Shown here one piece after another: positions 8,493 to 15,587 of a stretch of 64,000 nucleotides of DNA (positions are counted from its first letter, which is position 1; every line of letters begins with the position of its first letter). The stretch is from positions 57,578-121,577 of the forward strand of contig DHKY01000019.1 of NCBI GenBank assembly GCA_002404995.1, written 5' to 3'. Both the position numbers and the translations under genes were made by a program. The notes beneath the pieces are model-generated. The model worked only from the letters and a program-made list of their open reading frames with translations, was not told the DNA's origin and ran no database searches. The DNA comes from Caryophanales bacterium UBA4682. Lineage in GTDB: Bacteria; Bacillota_I; Bacilli_A; RFN20; CAG-288.

Positions 8493-9890
8493 ATGTCATT
8501 TCTTGATCGCTTCAAAACAAAAAGCTCTCAGAAAAATGCTGCTCTGATTTATTCTCCAGAAAAGAAGCCGGTGCCTGTCCGGTTGGAACACGTTTCCAAA
8601 ATTTACGAAGATCCGAAAAGCCATCGTCACTTCTATGCCGTCAAGGATTCGAACATTGTGATCCAGCCAGGCGAATTCGTCACTCTTCTTGGTCCTTCCG
8701 GCTGTGGTAAGACAACTACGCTTCGTAGGATTGCCGGTTTTGAGTCCCCGGATGAAGGTCAGGTCTATATCGGCGATATACCAGTCAACGCTTTGACACC
8801 GAATCAGCGTGATACGGCAATGGTCTTCCAAAGCTATGCTCTCTTCCCTCATTACAATGTTTTTGACAACGTTGCTTATGGTTTGAAACTGAGAAAGCTC
8901 GCCGTTCCTAAGAGGGATGAACAAGGAAATCCGGTTCTTGCCATCAACGAAACAAAAGTTAACCAAATCAAAAGGATTCTCAAGGATCTTGATCGTCAGC
9001 TGAAAACAGCCAAAGATGAAATCAAGGCGCAGGTCGAAAAGGAAAAAGAAGTTCAGCTTAAGAACCTAGAAATAGTTGAACATGTTCCGGAACAGGCTTA
9101 CGAGTACCGTCCATTCACAAAAGAGGAAATCCAGGAAAAAGTAAGGAAGAGGCTTGACCTTGTCGAACTGACCGGAAGGGAGTCCCGTAGGACCAACCAG
9201 CTTTCTGGCGGACAGCAGCAGCGTGTCGCCTTAGCCCGTGCTTTGGTTCTCAATCCTTCGGTTCTTCTCTTTGATGAACCTCTCTCGAACCTTGATGCAA
9301 AACTCCGTGTTTCAATGCGTACCGAAATCCGTAAGATCCAGCAACGTGTCGGCATTACGGCTATCTATGTCACACATGATCAGAGTGAAGCAATGGCCTT
9401 ATCGGATCGTATTATCATCAGGAACAAAGGCTTCATTTCCCAGATTGGAACACCCAAAGAAGTCTATTATGAACCCCAGAATGACTTTATTGCAGACTTT
9501 ATTGGTGAAGTCAACTTCATTGACGGCAAAGTCGAATCTTTGGATGGTACCACTAGGATGGTCCGTTCGGGTAACCATTTAACCAAGACTGAGGATCGTT
9601 ATGGCTTCAAGGTTGGAGACGAAGTCAAAATGGTTGTACGTCCAGAGGCTGTCCATCTCGCGGACGAAGGAGACAGGAAAGTTAAAGTCGTTCTTTCAAC
9701 CTTTATGGGTTCCTATCAGCTTTATCACGCCAGGCTTGGTGATTCCTTAGTTAAGATCACCGAGTACAACCCGCGCGGACAGAAAATCTACCAGGTTGGA
9801 GAGGAAGCCTATCTCTTCTATAATGATAGCGATGTCCACACCCTCCCGAAACACGAAGCTCTGAAAGCAGAAACACTTTACATCGATTAA
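8493..9890 (+). CDS. Ferric-type ABC importer, ATP-binding protein with helical insertion
   Basis: FbpC/PotA-type ATPase, 465 aa. Walker A GPSGCGKTTT, then TLR-M-IAG with Met79 as AGG (8727-8729), Q-loop VFQSYALFPHYNVFDN, signature LSGGQQQRVALARAL, Walker B VLLFDEPLSNLDAKL, switch His in YVTHDQSEAMAL, and a C-terminal TOBE-like domain. Between about residues 141 and 205, where normal homologues are continuous, there is an extra 65-residue, highly charged Lys/Glu-rich segment that looks like a coiled coil. A bidirectional terminator follows. Confidence 0.9.
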   Translation: MSFLDRFKTKSSQKNAALIYSPEKKPVPVRLEHVSKIYEDPKSHRHFYAVKDSNIVIQPGEFVTLLGPSGCGKTTTLRRIAGFESPDEGQVYIGDIPVNALTPNQRDTAMVFQSYALFPHYNVFDNVAYGLKLRKLAVPKRDEQGNPVLAINETKVNQIKRILKDLDRQLKTAKDEIKAQVEKEKEVQLKNLEIVEHVPEQAYEYRPFTKEEIQEKVRKRLDLVELTGRESRRTNQLSGGQQQRVALARALVLNPSVLLFDEPLSNLDAKLRVSMRTEIRKIQQRVGITAIYVTHDQSEAMALSDRIIIRNKGFISQIGTPKEVYYEPQNDFIADFIGEVNFIDGKVESLDGTTRMVRSGNHLTKTEDRYGFKVGDEVKMVVRPEAVHLADEGDRKVKVVLSTFMGSYQLYHARLGDSLVKITEYNPRGQKIYQVGEEAYLFYNDSDVHTLPKHEALKAETLYID

Positions 9891-9891
9891 A

Positions 9892-9919
9892 AAAGGGCCC
9901 TAGCAATAGGGCCCTTTCT
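9892..9919. terminator. Bidirectional terminator between convergent transport operons
   Basis: Perfect 11-bp stem AAAGGGCCCTA/TAGGGCCCTTT with GCAA loop; A run on one side and T run on the other, so it can end both the plus-strand ATPase gene and the minus-strand receptor gene. Confidence 0.85.
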
Positions 9920-9920
9920 T

Positions 9921-11072
9921 TTATATCTGATTGAGGAAATCGTTCAGGTTCTGGATTTTCTGAAATCCGCCATAACTCCTTTTCGCTTTTGAAATGGTGT
10001 CCTTATAGCAGGATTTTCCTAAAAATGCGGTCGATATCTCTTCGTATTTGGCTACCCTGTCCATGTTTTGGTATTGTTCCGGGAAAGCAACACTGGCTAA
10101 GAAATAGGCATCCCTTAAGGCAATCTCAAGGTTCGTATAATAGGCATTGAAAGGCATCTCCAAATAGACTTCCCCGTTTTGAATCGCTTCTAGGGAGTCA
10201 AACAGGCCTTGATTATCCTTATAGGTTTGCTTGAACTTTTTGAGTCCTGCACTGTCTAACACGATTTTATCTGCCTTCAAAGAAAGGAAGGCTTCTTTTT
10301 CCAGCTTACCGTTAGAAAGCTTGACGGAAGAATTGACAGCATTTTTGATTCCGGAAACTTCAAGCAAAGGAAAAGAAGAGCTTGTCGAATAAATATCCTG
10401 CGTTCCCCAGTTTCCTAGGCAGCCGATATAGATGGATTTTTTGTTTTCTTCACGGACAGAAGAAGAAGCTTCCTTTAATTCACTTAAAGATGATTGGATG
10501 AAATCATTTAAGGTTTTCGCCTTTCCTTCTTTTCCAAGGACCTTCCCTAGTAATGTGAAAGAGGCACTGACGTTGGGGTCGAATACAGATTTCGGTCCGT
10601 ACTTTACGACAATAACGGGGACTCCAGTCTGGCTTTGAAGCTGATCTGCTTTTGAGACATCTTCGTATTCGCTGATAATCAAGGATGGTTTACAGGCAAG
10701 GATTTTCTCAGCTTCGGCACTCTGCGCCTGTGGTCCTCCTTTTCCGCAGGAAGGGAGGGTCGAAAAATATTCCTTGTTTATATCATAATAGGGACGCGAA
10801 ACATCTTCGAAAACATTGGCCCCGACATTCCGGTCGATGTCTTCCGCAGCGATAAGGTTTTCCCTATCTCCGATATAACTATACCTTCTTAAGGCACCAG
10901 CACCGATACATAGGACTCTTTCCCGGTCTTCTTCTTTGATTTGGTTGTTACGGCCGACTAAGTCCGTAAACGAAATACCCTCTTCCTTAGCCTCAGAAAC
11001 GGAATCGGAGATTTTGGTGCATCCTACAAGGGACAACAGCATCGGCATCCTGAATAAGTTTTTGTTTTTCAT
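9921..11072 (-). CDS. Siderophore/cobalamin-type ABC importer, substrate-binding lipoprotein
   Basis: Periplasmic-binding-protein family 2 (FecB/BtuF-like) lipoprotein, 383 aa. With AGG as Met the N-terminus reads MKNKNLFMMPMLLSLVGC, a proper lipoprotein signal with Cys18. The block CIGAGALR-M-YSYIGD near residue 60 is typical of iron-complex receptors and contains AGA (Arg) next to AGG (Met). The ATG at 11072 lies one base past the ATPase stop (TAATATG) and lacks its own ribosome binding site, so translation is probably coupled; a TTG at 11087 with GGGAGG close by is an alternative start. It is the last gene of a permease-ATPase-receptor operon. Confidence 0.85.
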   Translation of the reverse strand: MKNKNLFRMPMLLSLVGCTKISDSVSEAKEEGISFTDLVGRNNQIKEEDRERVLCIGAGALRRYSYIGDRENLIAAEDIDRNVGANVFEDVSRPYYDINKEYFSTLPSCGKGGPQAQSAEAEKILACKPSLIISEYEDVSKADQLQSQTGVPVIVVKYGPKSVFDPNVSASFTLLGKVLGKEGKAKTLNDFIQSSLSELKEASSSVREENKKSIYIGCLGNWGTQDIYSTSSSFPLLEVSGIKNAVNSSVKLSNGKLEKEAFLSLKADKIVLDSAGLKKFKQTYKDNQGLFDSLEAIQNGEVYLEMPFNAYYTNLEIALRDAYFLASVAFPEQYQNMDRVAKYEEISTAFLGKSCYKDTISKAKRSYGGFQKIQNLNDFLNQI

Positions 11073-11073
11073 A

Positions 11074-11826
11074 TTAATAAGTAACAAATGTCCTCCCTTT
11101 TTCTTTGTGTAAACTCATCGGAAGGTCATAGGCATAGCTTAGCTTCTTTCCATCTAAGCCGTCAATACCTCCGGTATAAACAACTTGACCATCTTTTAAA
11201 ACATGGAAAACGTCTCCGAACTTAAGAGCTAAATTAACATCATGTAAGGAAACCAGGATGGTAAGATTCTTCTCTTTCGCCCTGTTTTTCCTTAAGGAGA
11301 GGATTCGGACCTGGTTCGCTATGTCAAGGGAAGAGGTCGGTTCATCTAATATCAGTGTGTTAGTCTCTTGAACAAAGGCTTTTCCGATCCTTACGATTTG
11401 TCTTTCGCCAAGAGAAAGCTCATTGCAATTTTTCAAAAGATAAGGAAGTAAATGCAGTTCTTGGGCAACGGAATAAACGATATCACTATCGGTTTTCCGT
11501 ATTTCGAAGTTCTGATAAGGAAGTCTTCCAAGCAGAAGTGTGTCATAAACCGATAAAAAAGAGGAAGGAATATCCTGCGGAAGATAACCAATTCGTTTTG
11601 CTTTTTCCTTATAATTCCTTTTCAGAAGCTTTTCTTTATCGAGCAGGACATCCCCCTGTTTTGGTTTGATAAAACCAAGAATGGATTTCCTCAGGGTTGA
11701 TTTGCCGGATCCGTTTTTTCCAAGCAAAACATTCAGCTTTCCGTTTTCAATCGTGAGAGTTAGATTCTTCAAGGAATCTACCTTGGATTTTGGATATTGG
11801 TAGGAAAGATTCTTTATTTCAAGCAT
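11074..11826 (-). CDS. Siderophore/cobalamin-type ABC importer, ATP-binding protein
   Basis: FecE/BtuD-like ATPase, 250 aa. Walker A LLGKNGSGKST, signature LSLGERQIV, Walker B TLILDEPTSSLD, switch His in VSLHDVNLAL. The start ATG 11826 has GGAGGAAAAAAC in front; a longer reading to 11880 adds a poorly conserved leader inside the permease gene. It overlaps the permease stop by 8 nt, so the two are co-translated. Confidence 0.9.
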   Translation of the reverse strand: MLEIKNLSYQYPKSKVDSLKNLTLTIENGKLNVLLGKNGSGKSTLRKSILGFIKPKQGDVLLDKEKLLKRNYKEKAKRIGYLPQDIPSSFLSVYDTLLLGRLPYQNFEIRKTDSDIVYSVAQELHLLPYLLKNCNELSLGERQIVRIGKAFVQETNTLILDEPTSSLDIANQVRILSLRKNRAKEKNLTILVSLHDVNLALKFGDVFHVLKDGQVVYTGGIDGLDGKKLSYAYDLPMSLHKEKGRTFVTY

Positions 11827-12901
11827 GTTTTTTCCTCCGTTCATACCGGAAAAGAAGAAACAAGAAGAATGGTGTTCCAAGAATCGGAGTTATAGCACCG
11901 ACAGGTAAGGAGAAGCCCTTTAAAAGGAAACGGGCTAAATCATCCGAAAAAAGCAAAAGTGTTGCACCGAATAATCCAGTAGAGGGCAACAGATAAGTAT
12001 GATCCGAAGAGAAAAGCTTCCGTGCAATATGCGGACAGATAAGTCCGATGAATCCAATGACGCCAAGGAAGGAAATCGAACTGGCTATCCTTAAGGAAGC
12101 TAAGGAAAGCAAAAGGAAACGAACAAATTGGGTGTTTACACCCGTTGCTAAAGCTTCTTCTTCACCGAAAGTCCTAGCATTGAGGTGTCCACGGAAAAGG
12201 ACAAAAACAAAGCTGGAAACAAGGACGGTGACTGTCCTGATCAGGATTTCCCGGTACCCTGCTCTTCCTAAATCGCCAAAAGACCAATAAACAGCACTAG
12301 ATAATTCGGTATCGGTTGCAAAATACTGAAGAAGTGTGGTGATTGCTGTAAATAAGGATGAAAGGCAGACACCAGTAAGGACTAGGGTTTCTGGTGAGAA
12401 TCGCTGGGCTTTTGCAATGGCAAGGACCAAGAAAATAGAACCAAGGGCAAAAAGAAAGGCTATTGTAGAAACGGCAAAGGGATTAAAGCTGTTCCATCCG
12501 TTGTTGTTATCCGTATGAACCCTTCCTTTACTTAGAATAATTATAGCGACATTGGCGCCAAGCACAGCTGCGTTTGAAACACCTAAGGTCGAGGGAGAAG
12601 CCCTAGGGTTATCAAGGCAGGTCTGCCTGATTAACCCCGAAAGAGCGAGCCCGATTCCACATACTGTTCCTGCGAGGATTCTAGGGAGTCGGATTTTCTG
12701 CCTGATTTGGATTGCCCTAGAAGCCCCTTGCCCGAACAGACCGAGAAAAGCATCTTGGAAAGAAAGAGACGAAGATCCGAAAAAAAGAGAGAAAAAAGCA
12801 AAAACTAAAAAAAGAAAGAAGAATACTAAAAGAAAGCAACTTTTCTTCTGTTTTTCTTTTTTTAACTGTTTCTTGTAGTCTGCCAGCGCTATTGAGTCCA
12901 T
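11819..12901 (-). CDS. Siderophore/cobalamin-type ABC importer, FecCD permease
   Basis: FecCD-family permease, 360 aa, with about nine to ten hydrophobic segments. Recognisable blocks are IRLPRILAGTVCGIGLALSG near residue 70, the C-terminal ATPase-contact stretch FLGVIGFIGLICPHIARKL and the terminal LPVGAITPILGTPFF. First gene of the operon. No ribosome binding site precedes the ATG; instead a TAAAAT box ends six bases upstream, suggesting a leaderless transcript. Confidence 0.9.
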   Translation of the reverse strand: MDSIALADYKKQLKKEKQKKSCFLLVFFFLFLVFAFFSLFFGSSSLSFQDAFLGLFGQGASRAIQIRQKIRLPRILAGTVCGIGLALSGLIRQTCLDNPRASPSTLGVSNAAVLGANVAIIILSKGRVHTDNNNGWNSFNPFAVSTIAFLFALGSIFLVLAIAKAQRFSPETLVLTGVCLSSLFTAITTLLQYFATDTELSSAVYWSFGDLGRAGYREILIRTVTVLVSSFVFVLFRGHLNARTFGEEEALATGVNTQFVRFLLLSLASLRIASSISFLGVIGFIGLICPHIARKLFSSDHTYLLPSTGLFGATLLLFSDDLARFLLKGFSLPVGAITPILGTPFFLFLLFRYERRKKHA

Positions 12902-12907
12902 GAAGAT

Positions 12908-12913
12908 ATTTTA
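12908..12913 (-). promoter_or_regulatory. -10 box (TAAAAT) directly before the permease start
   Basis: On the minus strand TAAAAT is followed by six bases and then ATG. Transcription would be expected to begin at or next to the start codon. The -35 region is weak (TTTCAT at 17 bp). Confidence 0.4.
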
Positions 12914-12949
12914 TAACTCTGAAGGGAAAAATGAAACCGAATCAAGAGA

Positions 12950-12976
12950 AAGAAAAAAGGCTCCTCACGGAGCCCT
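12950..12976 (-). terminator. Terminator of tRNA-Pro
   Basis: On the minus strand GGGCTCC-GTGA-GGAGCC is followed by six T. It lies 12 nt beyond the CCA end of the tRNA. Confidence 0.8.
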
Positions 12977-12987
12977 TGATTTGCTAA

Positions 12988-13064
12988 TGGTCGGAACAAT
13001 GAGATTTGAACTCATGACCCCTTCCACCCCAAGGAAGTGCGCTACCAAGCTGCGCTATGTCCCG
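12988..13064 (-). tRNA. tRNA-Pro(GGG)
   Basis: The 77-nt cloverleaf folds fully: acceptor CGGGACA/TGTTCCG, D stem GCGC/GCGC, anticodon stem CTTCC/GGAAG with loop TTGGGGT (anticodon GGG), T arm ATGAG-TTCAAAT-CTCAT, discriminator A and an encoded CCA. It lies between the siderophore importer and a membrane-protein gene and has its own terminator. Confidence 0.95.
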
Positions 13065-13123
13065 ACAACTGCAGAAAAAATTATAATACGGTCTCTTTGG
13101 ATTTGCAAGGAAAGAAAAGCGTG

Positions 13124-13753
13124 TTATTTCTTGTTGATTGCATCTTTCCTTTTATCGGCTTCTTCCTTAGACCTTTTTCCCTGTTCTACGAATAAGTCAA
13201 TCCTAGCAATCATGTCATATTTGCTGTCATCCTTGGCTTCACTTTTCTTTTTTTCGACTGGAATGGAGTTCATCCATTGATCCAATTCTTTGCTTGGCTT
13301 GATAACGCAAGGATAAAAAAGAATACAAATTGCGACAAAAAACAGGATATTGACTGCAAAAGTCAAATAATTGCCCCATTGAATAAAAGAAACAGAATCT
13401 ACGACAAGTGTGCAACTAGAAGCAATGATGCCGGTTTCGCAGGCGAGTTCCCTTACAAAGAAGACCAAAAGGAAAATGTTCCACCTCCGGTGACTATAAG
13501 GTTGACTTAAGAAAAGCGACGAGAGAGAAACCACTAATACAACAGAATCCATAAGGATGGCCAAAATAGATAAAAGGCCTGGGATTGTGATAGACCAGTT
13601 CACCAGTTCTCCGTTCTGGGCTTCCTTCAAAGGTGTCCTTGAGGAAAGCCTGTCATACTGGGAATGAGGCAAGGCAAAAAGAGCAAACCTAAGAAGGGAG
13701 CAGATAAGTGCTAAGACGGCTGGTAACTTGTTTTTCTTTTTCCTGATTTCCAT
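13124..13753 (-). CDS. Membrane protein with C-terminal SHOCT-like helical hairpin
   Basis: Unknown 209-aa protein with about four hydrophobic segments in residues 10-150, followed by a charged cytoplasmic tail. With AGG as Met the tail reads IAMIDLFVEQGKMSKEEADKM, resembling the short SHOCT motif (glycine turn between two amphipathic helices, often involved in oligomerisation). It starts 8 nt after uvrC and is probably the last gene of the mutS2-uvrC unit. No function is assigned. Confidence 0.6.
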   Translation of the reverse strand: MEIRKKKNKLPAVLALICSLLRFALFALPHSQYDRLSSRTPLKEAQNGELVNWSITIPGLLSILAILMDSVVLVVSLSSLFLSQPYSHRRWNIFLLVFFVRELACETGIIASSCTLVVDSVSFIQWGNYLTFAVNILFFVAICILFYPCVIKPSKELDQWMNSIPVEKKKSEAKDDSKYDMIARIDLFVEQGKRSKEEADKRKDAINKK

Positions 13754-13760
13754 AACGTTT

Positions 13761-15587
13761 CTATTTTACCTTTTTCTGAGTAGATTTTTGTAGGTCTTCA
13801 ACTTCTTTCTGATACTTGTCTCTTCGCTCAATGACGAGTGCAGCTGCACTTGGCGGAATCACTTGGCTGAGTTCTTTCTCGCTGATTCCATATAAGGATT
13901 CCCTTGTCGGATAGAGATCAAGGAGAACGTCTTTCCGCTTTTTTCCGATTCCTGGAATATCATCGTAAATGGTCTTAAAGGTGCTTTTCTCGGCTTTCGA
14001 GCGATGATAGGTTATGGCAAAGCGGTGAATTTCATCCTGCCTTTTCCTAAGAAGGAAGAACAACGGGGATTTCCGGTCCAATGGAATCTCTTCTCCGGTA
14101 TCCGCATTGATCAAAGTATCTGTTTCATGCTTGTCGTTCTTCGCTAAGCCAGCTAAAGGAATGTGCAGACCGACTTCATCCCTTGTTTCAAGGACCGTCA
14201 CGCATTGGTTCCTGCCGCCATCGAGGATAATCAGGTCCGGTTTCTTCTCTTCCCCTTGTTTCAGACGTGTCAATCTTCGGGTAAGGACTTCTTTCCTTGA
14301 AGCCAGATCGTCCTGCGGATTCGGTTGGGTTATCTTGTATTTTCGATACATCTGAGGTGCTTTTTCGCCATTGATATATTTGACCATGGCACCAACAGGA
14401 TCATATCCTTGAAGATGCGAGTTATCGTAAAGTTCGATATCCAAGGGTGTCTTTTTGAGACCTAGCTTATCTTTGAGCTCTTCCAAAAGCGACAAGACAT
14501 CATCATTCAGGCGGGCAGTCTGGAAATGCTGGTCTAGCCTCTGTCTTGCGTTTTCAAACGCCATAGCAAGAAGGTCCCGTTTCTTTCCGCGGTTCGGAGA
14601 CAGGACTTGGAAGCTTAACGTATCCGAAAGAACTTTGGTCCTATCCTTATCCGAAATAATTAGTTCTTTGGGATGGTCGCTACGGTTCTCATAAAATTGA
14701 ATAATAAGGTTTTCCAAAAAGTCCGAGATATCATCCTCGATTTCCTCAATATAGGTCTTTTTTCCGAGTAACACGCCTTTGCGGAAAAGGAGGAACACCA
14801 CGCAAAGATAACCTTCTCTTACAGAATATCCCCTGATATCACGGGAAACATGGTCCTCAAATATGATTTTCTGAGAAGAAGTTGTTTTATAGATAGCATC
14901 CAGAAGAGATTTGTATTTCTTTGCCTGTTCAAAATTAAGTTCGTCAACTGCTTTTTTCCTTTTCCCCTTCAAAAGCGAAATCCTATCCCCAGTATCACCA
15001 GAGAGAAAACGGGAAATCTGTTTGACCCTTTCTTCGTATTTTGCATCGTCTACTTTTTGAATGCAAGGTGCCAGGCATTCACCCCTATGATAATAAAGAC
15101 AGGGGTGCAAAGGGATATTCTTGCATTTCCGAAGAGGAAAGACTTTGTTAAGCAGATCAATCCTCTTATAGGCATACCTTGAATTAGGATACGGGCCAAA
15201 ATAATAATAGCCCTTTTCTTTATCCGAACGTGCAATCTTGAGAAAAGGATCCCCCTTTTTCTTCAATGCAATATAGGGATAACTACGGTCATCCCTAAGC
15301 CTGATATTGTATTTCGGACGATATTTATGGATTAGGGAAATTTCAAGAAGAAGGGCTTCTTTTTCGGTATTTGTCTCGATAATATCGAAGTCCCGGATCT
15401 CCTCTACCATACGGGCTACTTTTCCAACTTGAGGACGGGTGAAATATTGCTTGACGCGTTTGACTAAGGATTTCGCTTTACCGACATAGATGATCGTTCC
15501 GTCCTTGTCTTTCCTTTGGTAAGAGCCAGGCACATCGGGAAGCAATGATACCTTCTGCTTCAGAAGAGGATAATCTAAATAATTCAT
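13761..15587 (-). CDS. uvrC: Excinuclease ABC subunit C
   Basis: UvrC makes the two incisions around bulky DNA lesions in nucleotide excision repair. The 608-aa chain begins with the GIY-YIG nuclease (PGSYQ-M-KDKDG then IIYVGKAKSLVKRVKQYF), followed by a UvrB-binding UVR segment (KRKKAVDELNFEQAKKYKSL), the RNase H-like UvrC core (DGGRNQ) and C-terminal helix-hairpin-helix repeats (IPGIGKKRKDVLLDLY). I place the start at ATG 15587, overlapping the mutS2 stop (ATGA); longer readings would extend into mutS2 without homology. AGG gives Met in Q-M-KDKDG. Confidence 0.93.
   Translation of the reverse strand: MNYLDYPLLKQKVSLLPDVPGSYQRKDKDGTIIYVGKAKSLVKRVKQYFTRPQVGKVARMVEEIRDFDIIETNTEKEALLLEISLIHKYRPKYNIRLRDDRSYPYIALKKKGDPFLKIARSDKEKGYYYFGPYPNSRYAYKRIDLLNKVFPLRKCKNIPLHPCLYYHRGECLAPCIQKVDDAKYEERVKQISRFLSGDTGDRISLLKGKRKKAVDELNFEQAKKYKSLLDAIYKTTSSQKIIFEDHVSRDIRGYSVREGYLCVVFLLFRKGVLLGKKTYIEEIEDDISDFLENLIIQFYENRSDHPKELIISDKDRTKVLSDTLSFQVLSPNRGKKRDLLAMAFENARQRLDQHFQTARLNDDVLSLLEELKDKLGLKKTPLDIELYDNSHLQGYDPVGAMVKYINGEKAPQMYRKYKITQPNPQDDLASRKEVLTRRLTRLKQGEEKKPDLIILDGGRNQCVTVLETRDEVGLHIPLAGLAKNDKHETDTLINADTGEEIPLDRKSPLFFLLRKRQDEIHRFAITYHRSKAEKSTFKTIYDDIPGIGKKRKDVLLDLYPTRESLYGISEKELSQVIPPSAAALVIERRDKYQKEVEDLQKSTQKKVK

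Noticed and set aside
11073..11087. TTG 11087 as preferred start of the iron-complex receptor
   Set aside because: It adds five residues before a normal lipoprotein start; the GGGAGG in front also codes for the ATPase C-terminus. Kept only as an alternative.
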